Positions 8,859 through 18,013 are shown, counted from the first letter of the stretch. The stretch is DNA of 64,000 nt from WTGU01 sp965200925 (GCA_965200925.1 OZ241738.1:806001-870000); one strand, 5' to 3'. A program made the numbers and translations. Notes: generated from the sequence alone by a model not told the origin.

Positions 8859-9959
8859 CTAGCGCGGATGGATACGGTCGCCGGCATCGTCGAAGAGGTA
8901 GAGGCCGTCCCAGGGCAGGCGGAGCGGCACCTGCTCGCCGACTCGGACCTGGAGGTCGGGCCGCGCCCGCACCTTGAAGAGCCGCGTTTCCTCGCGCTCC
9001 TCCTGGAAGAGGACGTCGAGGAAAAGGTCCGAACCGACCGGCTCGGTCGCGAAGACGCTGCCGCTCACCGCCGCGCCGTCGCCGCCGGCGCCGACGGCGA
9101 CGCTCTCCGGCCGGATACCGAGGGTGACGGCGCGGCCGGGTGCTGCGCCTGCCGATAGCGCGCCGGGCAGGGCGATGGACATTCCGTTGCCTGCGAAGCG
9201 CGCTTCCCCGCCGTCGCTCTCGATGCGGCCGCCAACGAAGTTCATGCCCGGATTGCCCAGGAAACCGGCCACCATCAGGTTCGCCGGCCGCCGGTATATG
9301 TCGTCCGGCGCGCCGATCTGGAGCAGGTTCCCCTGGTCCATGACGGCCACCCGGTCGGCCATCGTCATGGCCTCGACCTGATCGTGGGTGACGTAGACGA
9401 AGGTGGCGCCCAGACGTTCGTGCAGCTTCTTGAGTTCGACCCGCATGTCCACCCGGAGCTTGGCGTCGAGGCTCGAGAGCGGCTCGTCGAAGAGGAACAC
9501 CGCCGGGTCTCGCACCACCGCGCGGCCCAAGGCCACGCGCTGGCGTTGGCCGCCGGAGAGCTGGTGGGGCTTGCGCTCCAGCAGCTCCCCGATGCGGAGC
9601 AGGTCGGCCACGTCACGCACGCGCCGGTCGGTCTCCGCTTTCGCCACGCGCGCCATCCGCAGCGGGAAAGCGATGTTCTGATAGACCGACATGTGCGGGT
9701 ATAGCGCGATGCTCTGGAACACCATCGCGATGTCGCGCTTGTCCGGCGGGATGTGCTCCACCCGCGCACCGCCGATCGCGATATGCCCGGAGGTCGGCTT
9801 CTCCAGCCCCGCGACCATGTTGAGGGTCGTCGTCTTCCCGCACCCCGAAGGGCCGAGAAGAACGACGAACTCTCCGTCCTCGATGGAGAGGGACACGTCA
9901 TCCACGGCGAGCGTGTCGCCGAAGGTCTTGGTGACGTTCTCGATCCCGACCGTCGCCAT
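8859..9959 (-). CDS. Sugar ABC transporter ATP-binding protein (UgpC/MsmX type)
   Basis: A 366-residue ATPase. Walker A is GPSGCGKTT (~residue 37), the Q-loop is in VFQSIALYPHMSV, the signature is LSGGQRQRVALGRA, Walker B is VFLFDEPLSSLDAKLR and the switch His is in VTHDQVEAMT. The C-terminal ~120 residues form the TOBE/regulatory beta domain typical of carbohydrate importers (EVPLRLPWDGLYLF-like end). It energises the MalF/MalG-type permeases encoded downstream. The start has only a modest ribosome site. Such ATPases are often promiscuous and can serve several sugar importers. Confidence 0.94.
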   Translation of the reverse strand: MATVGIENVTKTFGDTLAVDDVSLSIEDGEFVVLLGPSGCGKTTTLNMVAGLEKPTSGHIAIGGARVEHIPPDKRDIAMVFQSIALYPHMSVYQNIAFPLRMARVAKAETDRRVRDVADLLRIGELLERKPHQLSGGQRQRVALGRAVVRDPAVFLFDEPLSSLDAKLRVDMRVELKKLHERLGATFVYVTHDQVEAMTMADRVAVMDQGNLLQIGAPDDIYRRPANLMVAGFLGNPGMNFVGGRIESDGGEARFAGNGMSIALPGALSAGAAPGRAVTLGIRPESVAVGAGGDGAAVSGSVFATEPVGSDLFLDVLFQEEREETRLFKVRARPDLQVRVGEQVPLRLPWDGLYLFDDAGDRIHPR

Positions 9960-10020
9960 GCGCTCTCTCCCGAACCGGTTTCAGTGCCGCGTCTCGGCCG
10001 CGCGCGGCGCCGCTCACCGG

Positions 10021-11460
10021 TCAGGCGACGTAGAAGGTCTTTCTCTCCCTCTGCGTGTACTTCTTCTGGAGCTTGTCCCAGCGCTTCCGGGTCTTCTCGA
10101 CGACCTCCTTCGGAGTCACGTCGTCGGCCACGATCAGGTCGTTGGCGATCATGTCCCAGGTGTAGGTGTCCCACTCCTGGTGCCAGGGCGACTTGAGCAG
10201 GTTGGGGCCGAGCGAACGGGCCCGCCCCTCGGCCTGCCACTTGTACTGCGCCTCGCCGAGGTCGGCGTGCATCCACTTGAGCAGCGCCGCCTTGACCTCC
10301 GGGTCGTCGTAGACGGCCTGGTAGGGGATCGGCAGGTTGGCCTTCATGGCCCAGCGCTTGTGGGTGTGGTAATCGCCGGTGCCGTCCTTCCAGCCGTAGA
10401 ACTTCATGAGCTCCCAGGCCCGCAGCACGTCCTCGTGGCTGCGCTCGTGCGTGCCGGTGCAGAGCAGCGCATGGCCGACCAGCACCGTGTCCTGGGTCGC
10501 GCCCGGCATGACCGGGTTCATGAGATTGTACTCGCCGATCTGCTTGTTGGCGCGGTCGCCGTAGATGAAGTGGATGTAGTCCATGTAGGCGTGGAAGGCG
10601 TGCTGCCCGGTGACCCACATGTCGGACATGGTGGATTCCTGGGTCGTCAGAATGCCCTTCGGGATCAGGCCTTCGTCCCACCATTGCTTCCAGTCGGTGA
10701 GCACCTTGAGGATCGGCGTGTCGGTGCCGTAAGTCGCGCGCAGGTCGGCGTCAACGAACTGCTCCCCTTCCGAGAAGCACTGCGCGATCAGCGCCCAGGG
10801 CAGGCCGGTCCAGGCGTTGTACCAAGCCGGCAGGATGGGGTTTTCGCTGATCCCCTTGGCCTTGAGTTCGCGGGCGATCTTCGCCACCTCGTCCCAGGTC
10901 TGCGGATAGTCGCCGGGGTTGGCGGTCGCCTCGAAGCCCCATTCCTGGAGCGGCTTGAGGTTGAGGAACAGGCAGAACGGCCCGCCGTTGTAGTAGGTGA
11001 GCCCGAGATAGTCGCCGTTGTAGGCCACGGTGTCCTGGTCGAGGCCCGGGATCATCTCGCTGCGGATCTGGTCCAGCCCGGGCATGTCGTCGACCGGCCT
11101 GATCCAGCCGGCGGCGTGCCAGCGGGAGGCCTGGCCGCGCTGCGCATAGAACATGTCGAGGGCGGCGCCCGAGGCGAGCTTGGTTTCCAGCACCGCCGCG
11201 TAGTCGCCCGGAATCGGTTGCAGATCGACCGCCTCGTCGTTCTCCTTCATGAAGAGCTCGGCGTTCGAGGTGACGATCTCGCTGCCCCAGGGCCAGAACG
11301 AGAAGACCAGCGGGTCCTTCGCGAAGGCGCGCGGCGGCAGGCCGCCCAACGCGCTCGCGGCCGCCACTCCGGCCGCCCCCATGGCGGAGCCCTTCAAGAA
11401 GGCGCGGCGGCTGAGGCCCGGAAGCCGCCCGTAGCCGCGCGTGTCGATTTTGATGCCCAT
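10021..11460 (-). CDS. Extracellular solute-binding protein of sugar ABC importer (Tat-exported)
   Basis: A 479-residue family 1 periplasmic binding protein. The N-terminus carries a twin-arginine signal (LSRRAFLKG) and a hydrophobic stretch ending near PRAFAKDP. The mature part begins LVFSFWPWGSEIV and has features of large sugar binders, including the aromatic-rich segment GLTYYNGGPFCLFLNLKPL. ATG 11460 is preceded by GGGAGGG at good spacing; the frame is open further upstream, but the Tat motif fixes this start. It is the first gene of the importer operon. Tat export suggests the protein folds, or binds a cofactor, before export. Confidence 0.9.
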   Translation of the reverse strand: MGIKIDTRGYGRLPGLSRRAFLKGSAMGAAGVAAASALGGLPPRAFAKDPLVFSFWPWGSEIVTSNAELFMKENDEAVDLQPIPGDYAAVLETKLASGAALDMFYAQRGQASRWHAAGWIRPVDDMPGLDQIRSEMIPGLDQDTVAYNGDYLGLTYYNGGPFCLFLNLKPLQEWGFEATANPGDYPQTWDEVAKIARELKAKGISENPILPAWYNAWTGLPWALIAQCFSEGEQFVDADLRATYGTDTPILKVLTDWKQWWDEGLIPKGILTTQESTMSDMWVTGQHAFHAYMDYIHFIYGDRANKQIGEYNLMNPVMPGATQDTVLVGHALLCTGTHERSHEDVLRAWELMKFYGWKDGTGDYHTHKRWAMKANLPIPYQAVYDDPEVKAALLKWMHADLGEAQYKWQAEGRARSLGPNLLKSPWHQEWDTYTWDMIANDLIVADDVTPKEVVEKTRKRWDKLQKKYTQRERKTFYVA

Positions 11461-11702
11461 CTCTGACCCTCCCCCGGCATTTCGCTTGTCGCGTTGCGGC
11501 ATTACCCCCCGGGAGCGCGGGCGAGTCAACCCTGGGGCTTATGTACGAAAGTCACCGCTGGCCGTTTTCCCGGATGCCGCCCGGTGCGGACGACGCTCTC
11601 CGGAACGAGCGTCCGGGCGGTCGGCGGCGGCGCTTTCCGGCCGCGCCGCCGCCCCGATTCAGCGACCCCGGATTTGGCCGGAGGAAGGCTGCCGCCCGCT
11701 GG

Positions 11703-14006
11703 TCAATTGCCGCATCCGGTGGTGCATTTGGCGCCGAAGCTGCCGATGATCCCGCCGATGTTGACGCTTGCATCCGTTGCTATCCGAGGATCGGGCTGCA
11801 CGTACCACCAACCCGCCGCCTCCAGGCCATCGCGGGGGCCGTAGAGGTTGCCGCCGTATTGGGATGCGCCGCGCTCCCCCGGCACGCCGCTTTCGTAGTG
11901 CCAGGTATTTCGGGTGGCGGGGTCGGTGGCGTCCGATCTCGGATAGTCGAGCGCGCCCGCGAAGCTGCCGTCGGCGTCGATGTCGCCCTCCACCATCGGG
12001 ATGTTGTCGTTGGTGACGGCGACCCACACCCCGTCGTGCCGCAGCTCTTCGAGCCCGGAGATCAGGCCGCTGATCCTGTTGGCGCCGGTGGGGATGCCGG
12101 TGCCGGTGCAGCCGCTGCCGCCGATGCAGGCGTTGAGCGTGACGTCGCCCCTGAGCACGTCCGCGCCGGTGATGACGACGTGGGTTATGCTGCCGTCGGT
12201 GATGAGCTGCCGCGCCATGGTGTGGCCCGTGAAGGTGGCCGCGATCGACGACGTGAGGTCGGTCGTCTTCATGTTCTCCGCGTCCCGGAAGGCGTCGTAG
12301 CCCAGGGCGAACGCATGCTGGCGGAGGAAGCTCGGCGTCTGCACGACGCCGTCGAGGAACGTGAACAGGCCGTAGGCCGCGTATTCGAGATAGCGGTGCG
12401 TGTCGTCGTCCTCGGTGTCCGTGCCCTTGTCGTCCACGCCGCCATAGTGCGACAGCCACAGTTCGTAGGTCCCGAGATCCCGCGGCCGGCCGTCGTTGTT
12501 CTCGTCCGGGAGGCCCGTGTCGCGCTGTAGCTGGGTGAACGGCGCCCGCACCTTCCAGTAATAGGCCGCCTCGCCATGAGGCGACTGCGACGGCGTGCCG
12601 AAGGCGATGGTGAGGTCGTCGTGGGCCCAGTCGCCGCAAAGGGAGAGGTCCTCCTGCCAGCAGGCGCCGGAGTTGTCCGCCACGTAGCCCTGGAGCGCGG
12701 TCGCCTGATCCGCCGTCAGCGTCCCGCTCGCCTCCTCCAGGCCCAGGTCCCTGGCGTGGGAGGCGGTCATCGTGCCGCCCGCTGCCGCGGCGGCGTCGCC
12801 CAGCTTGCCGTCCGGGCCGTAGCGCCACCAAGGCGCCTCGTTGGCGGTGGTGTCGTCGGCGTTGTCGAAGTAGTTGAACTGCCGCTGCATGTCGTAATAG
12901 ACCACGCCCACGCCGCCGAACTTCAGCGTCGCCCCGTCAGCCGAGAGCTGGAGCGAGCTCTCCACCTCACCGTCGGTGTTGCTGTAGGCGGCCGGCGTGC
13001 CGTCGTCTCCGTGGATCCTGGTCCTCCCCTCGTTGCGTGACTGAGCTACTGTGAAATGCCTTCCTGCCTCGCGCAGGGTGATCGCCCGCAGCGGCAGCTC
13101 GTCCGTGGCGACGAGGCCGGCGCCGGCGCCGGCGACCCTCTTGCCGGTGGCGAAGGGGACGGGGTCGGTCCGTATGGCGAGCTTCCGGTGGCCGGCTCCC
13201 CCGGTGCGCGGCGTGCGCGTGATGCTCTGCGCATCGCCCCGGGGCACGTCCCTCTCTTCCCGCGGCAGGAGCGCGTCGGCCAGGGACACGCGCGGGTCGT
13301 AGGTGTCGGCACGCGCTTTCTCGGTGTCGGCGCGCGCTTTCTCTTCGTCCCTTGCGGTCTCGGCCGCTTCGGCCCTGGCCCGTTGCGTTGCCGCCTCGGC
13401 TTCTGCCTCCGCCAAGTCCTGCCGCAGCAGGGGGATCAGGGAGACCTGGGCGGTGTTCAGCGTTCCCTGGGCCCGGGACAGCACGGTGCGGATGTCGGCG
13501 GTGATGCCCTCCGCCGCCAGCGCCGTCTTCAGCTCGGCCCGTGCAGCGTCCACCGCCGCCTGCGCCCGGTCCAGCGTCGTGTGCATGTTCGCCAGCGCCA
13601 CCGGCCCCCCGGACGCCAGCGACCCGTTGGCCGCCGCCAGTGCCTCGGCGGTCCGCGTCAGCGCCGTATCGACCGCCCTGAGCGCCGCATCGGCCGCCGT
13701 CCTGGCGTCGCTCGCGGGTTGCTCCGCCAGATCCTCCTGGACCTGCCGCAAATTCCTTTGGGCGGCGACCACCGCCGTGCGGGCCGCGTCGCGCTGCTGG
13801 CTGGTGTTGTCCCTCTGCAGCGCATCGAGCGCCGCATTGGCCGCCGCCAGCGAAGCCTGGAGATCGGCCAGCGCCGCTTCCGCCGCGGCGGTTTTCTTCT
13901 TCTCCTCGTTCAGCATACTTTGGAGGATATTGTTACCACTGCCGTTGCAGGCTCCGAGCGCCAGCACGGCGCCGCACGCAATCGCAATCATCACCTTTGA
14001 ACGCAT
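11703..14006 (-). CDS. Large surface lipoprotein: coiled-coil stalk plus TbpB-like C-terminal domain
   Basis: A 767-residue protein with a lipoprotein signal peptide (MIAIACGAVLALGAC; lipobox LGAC with Cys near residue 20). Residues ~30-265 are Ala/Gln/Arg/Glu-rich heptad-like sequence, a long coiled coil. The remainder is beta-rich and ends in YGGNLYGPRDGLEAAGWWYV and GGIIGSFGAK, which strongly resemble the FYGP...AAEvGG...GaFGAk hallmark of TbpB-like lipoprotein beta-barrels. TbpB-type proteins bind host proteins or haem carriers at the cell surface; whether this one binds a metal carrier is inference. AAGGGGGA precedes the ATG. A 14-G run lies 46 bases upstream. The gene stands alone. Confidence 0.72.
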   Translation of the reverse strand: MRSKVMIAIACGAVLALGACNGSGNNILQSMLNEEKKKTAAAEAALADLQASLAAANAALDALQRDNTSQQRDAARTAVVAAQRNLRQVQEDLAEQPASDARTAADAALRAVDTALTRTAEALAAANGSLASGGPVALANMHTTLDRAQAAVDAARAELKTALAAEGITADIRTVLSRAQGTLNTAQVSLIPLLRQDLAEAEAEAATQRARAEAAETARDEEKARADTEKARADTYDPRVSLADALLPREERDVPRGDAQSITRTPRTGGAGHRKLAIRTDPVPFATGKRVAGAGAGLVATDELPLRAITLREAGRHFTVAQSRNEGRTRIHGDDGTPAAYSNTDGEVESSLQLSADGATLKFGGVGVVYYDMQRQFNYFDNADDTTANEAPWWRYGPDGKLGDAAAAAGGTMTASHARDLGLEEASGTLTADQATALQGYVADNSGACWQEDLSLCGDWAHDDLTIAFGTPSQSPHGEAAYYWKVRAPFTQLQRDTGLPDENNDGRPRDLGTYELWLSHYGGVDDKGTDTEDDDTHRYLEYAAYGLFTFLDGVVQTPSFLRQHAFALGYDAFRDAENMKTTDLTSSIAATFTGHTMARQLITDGSITHVVITGADVLRGDVTLNACIGGSGCTGTGIPTGANRISGLISGLEELRHDGVWVAVTNDNIPMVEGDIDADGSFAGALDYPRSDATDPATRNTWHYESGVPGERGASQYGGNLYGPRDGLEAAGWWYVQPDPRIATDASVNIGGIIGSFGAKCTTGCGN

Positions 14007-14051
14007 CGATTCCCCCTTGCCGGACCCGTAAGGTGGCGGCGTCCCTACCAC

Positions 14052-14065
14052 GGGGGGGGGGGGGG
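14052..14065. repeat. Homopolymer of 14 G (possible phase-variation tract)
   Basis: An uninterrupted run of 14 G on the + strand (C on the coding strand of the lipoprotein gene), 46-59 bases before that gene's ATG, in its leader or promoter. Long G/C homopolymers slip during replication. Changing length would alter promoter or leader spacing, or the frame of an upstream in-frame ATG at 14093. Confidence 0.8.
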
Positions 14066-14126
14066 TGACAAGAATTTCCATCGATCTACCCACTCGAACC
14101 GTCCAAAACCCGCCACCCCTTGCCGG

Positions 14127-15278
14127 CTACGCAAGCGTCTCCGGGATGCTCGAAGAGAGGAGAGGCGCGGCCACCAGATGGTTGTCCCAGCGGCTGCGTC
14201 CGGGGAGGGCAACGGCGAGGGGAGTCGCGGCCTTCGACCGGGCGTCGAAGGCCACTACGTCGCCGTTCCCGCCGCTTGCGAGGAAGGTTCCCGGCCGCGC
14301 GCCCGGCGCGACGCCGCAGCCGTCGGCCAGGCGCACGGAGGAGAGACAGGCGCCGGAACCGGCGTCCCAGAAGACGACGACGTGGCCGCGTGGGGCCGAG
14401 ACGGCGATCGTCCGTCCGCCCGAATCGAAGCAGATGCCGCCGCAATAGTGCTTCATCGCCCGCCACACGGCGGCCGGGGCCGCCAACGGGCGCAGCGCGC
14501 CACCGCCGCCGCGATGCAGCGCGACGAGCGGCACGAGGTCGCCGGTCGGCCCCTCGTACTGCATGGCGGCCGCCACCGCCCCGCCGGCGCCCACTGCCAG
14601 ATGGCGGATGCTCAACCTGTGCAGGTCGGGGGCGAGCCGGAGTTCCCGCAGGAGCCTGCCGTCGCGCCGGTCGATATGGCAGAGGGACGGTGCCATGGTC
14701 GGCAGGTTGAGCTTGATCCGCGGCCGGTCCGGCCGGGTCAGGATGCCGCCGTTGGCGACGACGAGGGTCTCGCCGTCCGGGAGCGTCAGGAGCGCATGCG
14801 GGCCGATGCCGTGGGAGGGAAGTTCGCCGACCCGCCGATACCCGTTCTCCGCGTCGTAGACCCCGACGACGCCGCGCTCGCCGTCGAAGTCGTTTTCGCT
14901 GGCGTAGAGCAGCCGCCCGTCGCCGCCGAACGCACCGTGACCCTGAAAATGCCGGTCGGGAGGCGCCGCGAACCGGTGCGCGACGTTCCCGCGCGTGAGG
15001 GCGATGGCGCGCGCGAAGCGCCCGGGCCGGCGGGCGAGGAGCACGGCTTCCCGCGCGCCGGGGCGGACGGCGAAGGAATGCCCGCGCCCCGGCAAGGGCA
15101 GGTCGAAGGCGAGGACGCCGCGCGCCGAAAAGCCGCTGGCGCGGTAGCCGCCGGCGGCGTCGGCGCGGGCCGCGAGGTAGAGCGCGCCGCCGGCCCGGGC
15201 CCGGAGCGGCACCGGCGCGAGCGCCCCGGCGAGGCCGCCGGCGACGCCCCGGAGCAAGGCCCGGCGGTCAATCGCCAT
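14127..15278 (-). CDS. DUF1513 periplasmic beta-propeller protein of the imelysin operon
   Basis: A 383-residue protein starting with a Tat-like signal (IDRRALLRG, then GGLAGALAP). The body shows repeating blade-like segments (HRFAAPPDRHFQGHGAFGGDG, LLYASENDFD, VGVYDAENGYRRVGELPSHGIGPH), matching the DUF1513 family predicted to be a beta-propeller. DUF1513 genes regularly follow an imelysin gene and a DUF1111 dihaem protein gene, as here, and the set is thought to act in iron handling; the exact reaction is unknown. Its start overlaps the imelysin stop by 11 bases, indicating coupled translation. It is the last gene of the operon. Confidence 0.85.
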   Translation of the reverse strand: MAIDRRALLRGVAGGLAGALAPVPLRARAGGALYLAARADAAGGYRASGFSARGVLAFDLPLPGRGHSFAVRPGAREAVLLARRPGRFARAIALTRGNVAHRFAAPPDRHFQGHGAFGGDGRLLYASENDFDGERGVVGVYDAENGYRRVGELPSHGIGPHALLTLPDGETLVVANGGILTRPDRPRIKLNLPTMAPSLCHIDRRDGRLLRELRLAPDLHRLSIRHLAVGAGGAVAAAMQYEGPTGDLVPLVALHRGGGGALRPLAAPAAVWRAMKHYCGGICFDSGGRTIAVSAPRGHVVVFWDAGSGACLSSVRLADGCGVAPGARPGTFLASGGNGDVVAFDARSKAATPLAVALPGRSRWDNHLVAAPLLSSSIPETLA

Positions 15279-16383
15279 CGAGCGCGTTGAACCCGACCGG
15301 GAAGCCCAGCGCCGGTGCCAGCCGGTCCCGCACGATCTGCCGCAACGCCCGCACCCGGGTCGTCAGCTTCTCCGCCTTCACCCGCGTCGCCGGATCCGTC
15401 GCGGCGTTCTCCAGCGGGCCCTCGATGGAGCGCGCGGTCTCGAGGGTGAGCCGGAACGCCTTGCGCAACAGCCGGTCGAGCCTGGCGTCGGCCGCGCCGG
15501 CGAGGGCGCCGAGTCCCGGCCCGCCTTCGCCCAGATAGAGCGCTTGCAGGGCCTCGAGATTGCCGACCGCGTTGCGCGTCGAGCGGCCGCTCGAACGGGA
15601 TTCGGCCAAGTGCGGCCGCGCCGCCTGGAGGGAGTCGCCGACGATGGGCCTGAGCTTCGCGTCGGCGACGAACTGCAACCCGTCGTGAAGGCTCTGGAAG
15701 AAGGTGCGCGTCGCCTCGCGGTGGTTCTGGAAATACCTGTTCTCCGGTCCGGGCCGCGCCACCACGCGGGCGAACGCCGCGGCGCCGCTCTGCCAGTCGG
15801 CGGCGGTCCCGGCGGCCATGCCGCGCAGGTTCCCGGCCACGGCGCGAAGCACGCGGCAGCCGACCGAGCCGGCTCCCGTCGGAATGCCGAGGCGCTCTTC
15901 GTCGTAAAGGAGCGCTTCCGCGGCCAGCAGGCCTTGGGCCGCCACGTTGGCCCGCCCGAAGCGCGGCGGGAGGAGGGCGGCTTCGTCGCCTTCGGCCAGG
16001 GCGGCGAGCGCGCGCAGGGCCTCGCGCACCTTGCCCTGCGCCTGGGGCCAGAAATAGAAGCGCGGGCCGCGCATGAAGAGCTCGATGGGGCCGAAGCGCA
16101 GATGCCGGATCGCCATCCAGGCGTCCATCGCGTCATGGAACCGCGCCCGCGCGGCGGCGCGCCCGGATTCCCCTCCGGCGTCGGCGCAGAAGTCGTCGAC
16201 GGCGGCGGCGAACGCCTCGGTCGCGGCCGCCAGCCGGGCGTAGCGCGGCACGACATGGCCCTCGACCAACGCGGCGTTGACGCGCGCGTAGTCGGCTTCC
16301 CCGATCGGCTCTCCGCTCCATGCGGACGCCGCGCAGAGCGAGGCCAGCGCGGCCAGGGTCACGGGCAGGGCTTTGCGAATCAT
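15268..16383 (-). CDS. Imelysin family periplasmic protein (M75-like)
   Basis: A 371-residue protein with a Sec signal peptide (PVTLAALASLCAASAWSG). It has the imelysin alpha-helical fold signature: DAMDAWMAIRHLRFGPIEL near residue 95, and GLLAAEALLYDEE near residue 155, where the GxHxxE motif of classical imelysin peptidases is changed (no His). Imelysin-like proteins bind iron in the periplasm; the proteolytic activity first proposed is doubtful for such members. The gene sits between the DUF1111 gene (14-base gap) and DUF1513 (11-base overlap). GGGAGAA precedes the ATG. Confidence 0.87.
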   Translation of the reverse strand: MIRKALPVTLAALASLCAASAWSGEPIGEADYARVNAALVEGHVVPRYARLAAATEAFAAAVDDFCADAGGESGRAAARARFHDAMDAWMAIRHLRFGPIELFMRGPRFYFWPQAQGKVREALRALAALAEGDEAALLPPRFGRANVAAQGLLAAEALLYDEERLGIPTGAGSVGCRVLRAVAGNLRGMAAGTAADWQSGAAAFARVVARPGPENRYFQNHREATRTFFQSLHDGLQFVADAKLRPIVGDSLQAARPHLAESRSSGRSTRNAVGNLEALQALYLGEGGPGLGALAGAADARLDRLLRKAFRLTLETARSIEGPLENAATDPATRVKAEKLTTRVRALRQIVRDRLAPALGFPVGFNALDGD

Positions 16384-16397
16384 GGCGGGTTCTCCCG

Positions 16398-17930
16398 TCA
16401 GAGCGAGTGCAGGAACGCGAGCAGCGCGGCGCGTTCCTGCCGCGTCATGGCGGCGACGCGCCGTTTCGCCACTTCCCCTTCGCCGCCGTGCCAGAGGATG
16501 GCTTCCAGGAGCGTGCGCGCCCGCCCGTCATGCAGGAATGCGGCGCGCTCGTTCACGGTCTTCGTGAGGCCGATGCCCCAGAGCGGCGGCGTGCGCCATT
16601 CGCGCCCGTCGGCGTCGCCCTCCGGCCGGCCGTCGGCCAGCCCGTCGCCCATGTCGTGGAGCAGCAGGTCCGTGTAGGGCCAGACGAGCTGGAAGGACTG
16701 CTCCGCGCCGATGGAATCCCGCCGGGTCACGAATTTCGGCGTGTGGCAGCCGGTGCAGCCCGATTCGTAGAAGAGCCGCTTGCCTTCGAGCACGCGCGGC
16801 GCTCCCACGTCGCGCCGCGCCGGCACGCCGAGGTTGCGGCTGTAGAAGGCGAGCAGGTCGAACATCCCGGCGCCCGCCTCCGCGCCGTCGTCCGGCGCGG
16901 CGCCGTGGGGCGCGCCCCGGCACGCCCGCTGCGCCGCCGTGCAGTCGCCGTGATGATCGGGATAGAGAGGCGTGGAAATGCCGATGTCGTTCCGGAAGGC
17001 GGCCGCCGCCTGCTGCGCGACGGTCGGTTGCCCGGCCTTCCAGCCGAGCCGTCCGATCATGACGCGCCCGTGCTCGTCGCTCCACACCCGGTTCGTCCGG
17101 CCGGAAATGCCGTCGCCGTCCCGGTCGTCCGGGTCTTCTCCGGCGAGGATGGCAGAGTCCGGAATGGCCTCGAGCAGGCCCATGCCGATGATCGGTGGGG
17201 CGACGCGCGGCGACAGCATCGTCCCCGGGTGGAGCGGACCGTAGCGGAGGTTCGCGGCGGCGTAGCGCGGCGTGCGCAGGCGCGCCGTCTCTCCGTCGGC
17301 CAGGGCGACGGTCGTCTCCCGCCAGGAAACCGTCATCTCTCCCTCCGCCGGCACCCCGCCGACCGAGAAGGTCTGGAGTTGCGCGCCGTAGACCGGCTCC
17401 GGGATGACGGCCCACCGATGCGCCCGCAGCGCCGCCCGCTCCGCCTCGTCTCGCGGCGGGATCGAGAGACGCAGGACCGTCGATTCGGCGCGCTCGCCGG
17501 CGGCCGGCGGGTGGCCGCGCCCGTCCTTGATGTGGCAGCGCTGGCAGGCGCGCGCGTTGAACAGGGGGCCGAGGCCGTCGGAGGACGCGGTCGAGCTCGG
17601 CGCCGACACCCAGAGCTTCCTGAAAATGCCGTCGCCGACCCTGAAATCGAGCTGGCGTTCGAACGGCATGTTGGCGGAGGGGTGCGAGAAGGCGTCCCGG
17701 TTCGGCGTCTTGAACACCGTCGCCGCGCCGCCGGGGCGGCTTTCGTAGCGTTCGGGCCGGGAGAAATCCGTCGTGGGCCGGACGGCCGCCGCGATACGCG
17801 CCCGCCCCCCGTCCTCATCCGCCGCGAGGGAGGGGAGGGACGCCAGCGCCAGCAGGGCGCCGCCGGCGAGCGCCGACAGCGCGCCTCGGGCCGCCGGTAG
17901 GAGGCGGGATGCTCGTCTTTTGGATTGCAT
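16398..17930 (-). CDS. DUF1111 dihaem c-type cytochrome (di-haem oxidoreductase-like)
   Basis: A 510-residue exported protein with a Sec signal (GALSALAGGALLALASLPSLAA). It has two haem c motifs, CQRCH (~residue 135) and CTGCH (~residue 400), consistent with the DUF1111 'thiol oxidoreductase' family, which is distantly related to MauG/cytochrome c peroxidases. The family is encoded with imelysins and is thought to support periplasmic iron oxidation or reduction during uptake. A TTG at 17939 is an alternative start; ATG 17930 is preferred. Residues ~45-80 are duplicated as a decayed fragment at 21.3 kb. It is probably controlled by the Fur-like site at 17994-18013 in the divergent promoter. 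Confidence 0.88.
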   Translation of the reverse strand: MQSKRRASRLLPAARGALSALAGGALLALASLPSLAADEDGGRARIAAAVRPTTDFSRPERYESRPGGAATVFKTPNRDAFSHPSANMPFERQLDFRVGDGIFRKLWVSAPSSTASSDGLGPLFNARACQRCHIKDGRGHPPAAGERAESTVLRLSIPPRDEAERAALRAHRWAVIPEPVYGAQLQTFSVGGVPAEGEMTVSWRETTVALADGETARLRTPRYAAANLRYGPLHPGTMLSPRVAPPIIGMGLLEAIPDSAILAGEDPDDRDGDGISGRTNRVWSDEHGRVMIGRLGWKAGQPTVAQQAAAAFRNDIGISTPLYPDHHGDCTAAQRACRGAPHGAAPDDGAEAGAGMFDLLAFYSRNLGVPARRDVGAPRVLEGKRLFYESGCTGCHTPKFVTRRDSIGAEQSFQLVWPYTDLLLHDMGDGLADGRPEGDADGREWRTPPLWGIGLTKTVNERAAFLHDGRARTLLEAILWHGGEGEVAKRRVAAMTRQERAALLAFLHSL

Positions 17931-17944
17931 TTGATGCAAGGAAC

Positions 17945-17957
17945 GTTATGTTATAAC
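17945..17957. promoter_or_regulatory. Zur-like operator (putative)
   Basis: GTTATGTTATAAC contains the perfect 8-bp palindrome GTTATAAC in an AT-rich patch that stands out from the GC-rich surroundings. Alphaproteobacterial Zur sites are built on ATGTTATAACAT-like dyads; the left half fits well and the right half poorly. It lies between the DUF1111 gene and the zinc-type porin/ZnuAB genes. Confidence 0.4.
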
Positions 17958-17993
17958 CACACGATCTCGTTGAGTGCGCTCTCATACCAGAGG

Positions 17994-18013
17994 TGAAAAT
18001 AGTTCGCATTCGC
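17994..18013 (+). promoter_or_regulatory. Fur-like iron box, copy 1
   Basis: TGAAAATAGTTCGCATTCGC lies in the divergent promoter between the DUF1111 operon and the His-rich porin. It differs at 1-2 positions from two copies at 21444 and 21484. The TGAAAAT...GCATT core resembles Fur-family operators. The recurrence next to iron-uptake genes supports regulation by Fur or a relative. Confidence 0.6.

Noticed and set aside
11461..11702. Gene in the 242-base gap between the sugar-binding protein and the lipoprotein
   Set aside because: Only short Arg/Pro-rich frames without ribosome sites; likely promoter of the sugar importer operon and the lipoprotein terminator region.
14007..14093. Upstream in-frame ATG (14093) giving a 29-residue N-terminal extension of the lipoprotein
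   Set aside because: It would bury the lipoprotein signal peptide, has no clear ribosome site and passes through the poly-G tract; kept only as a possible slippage effect.
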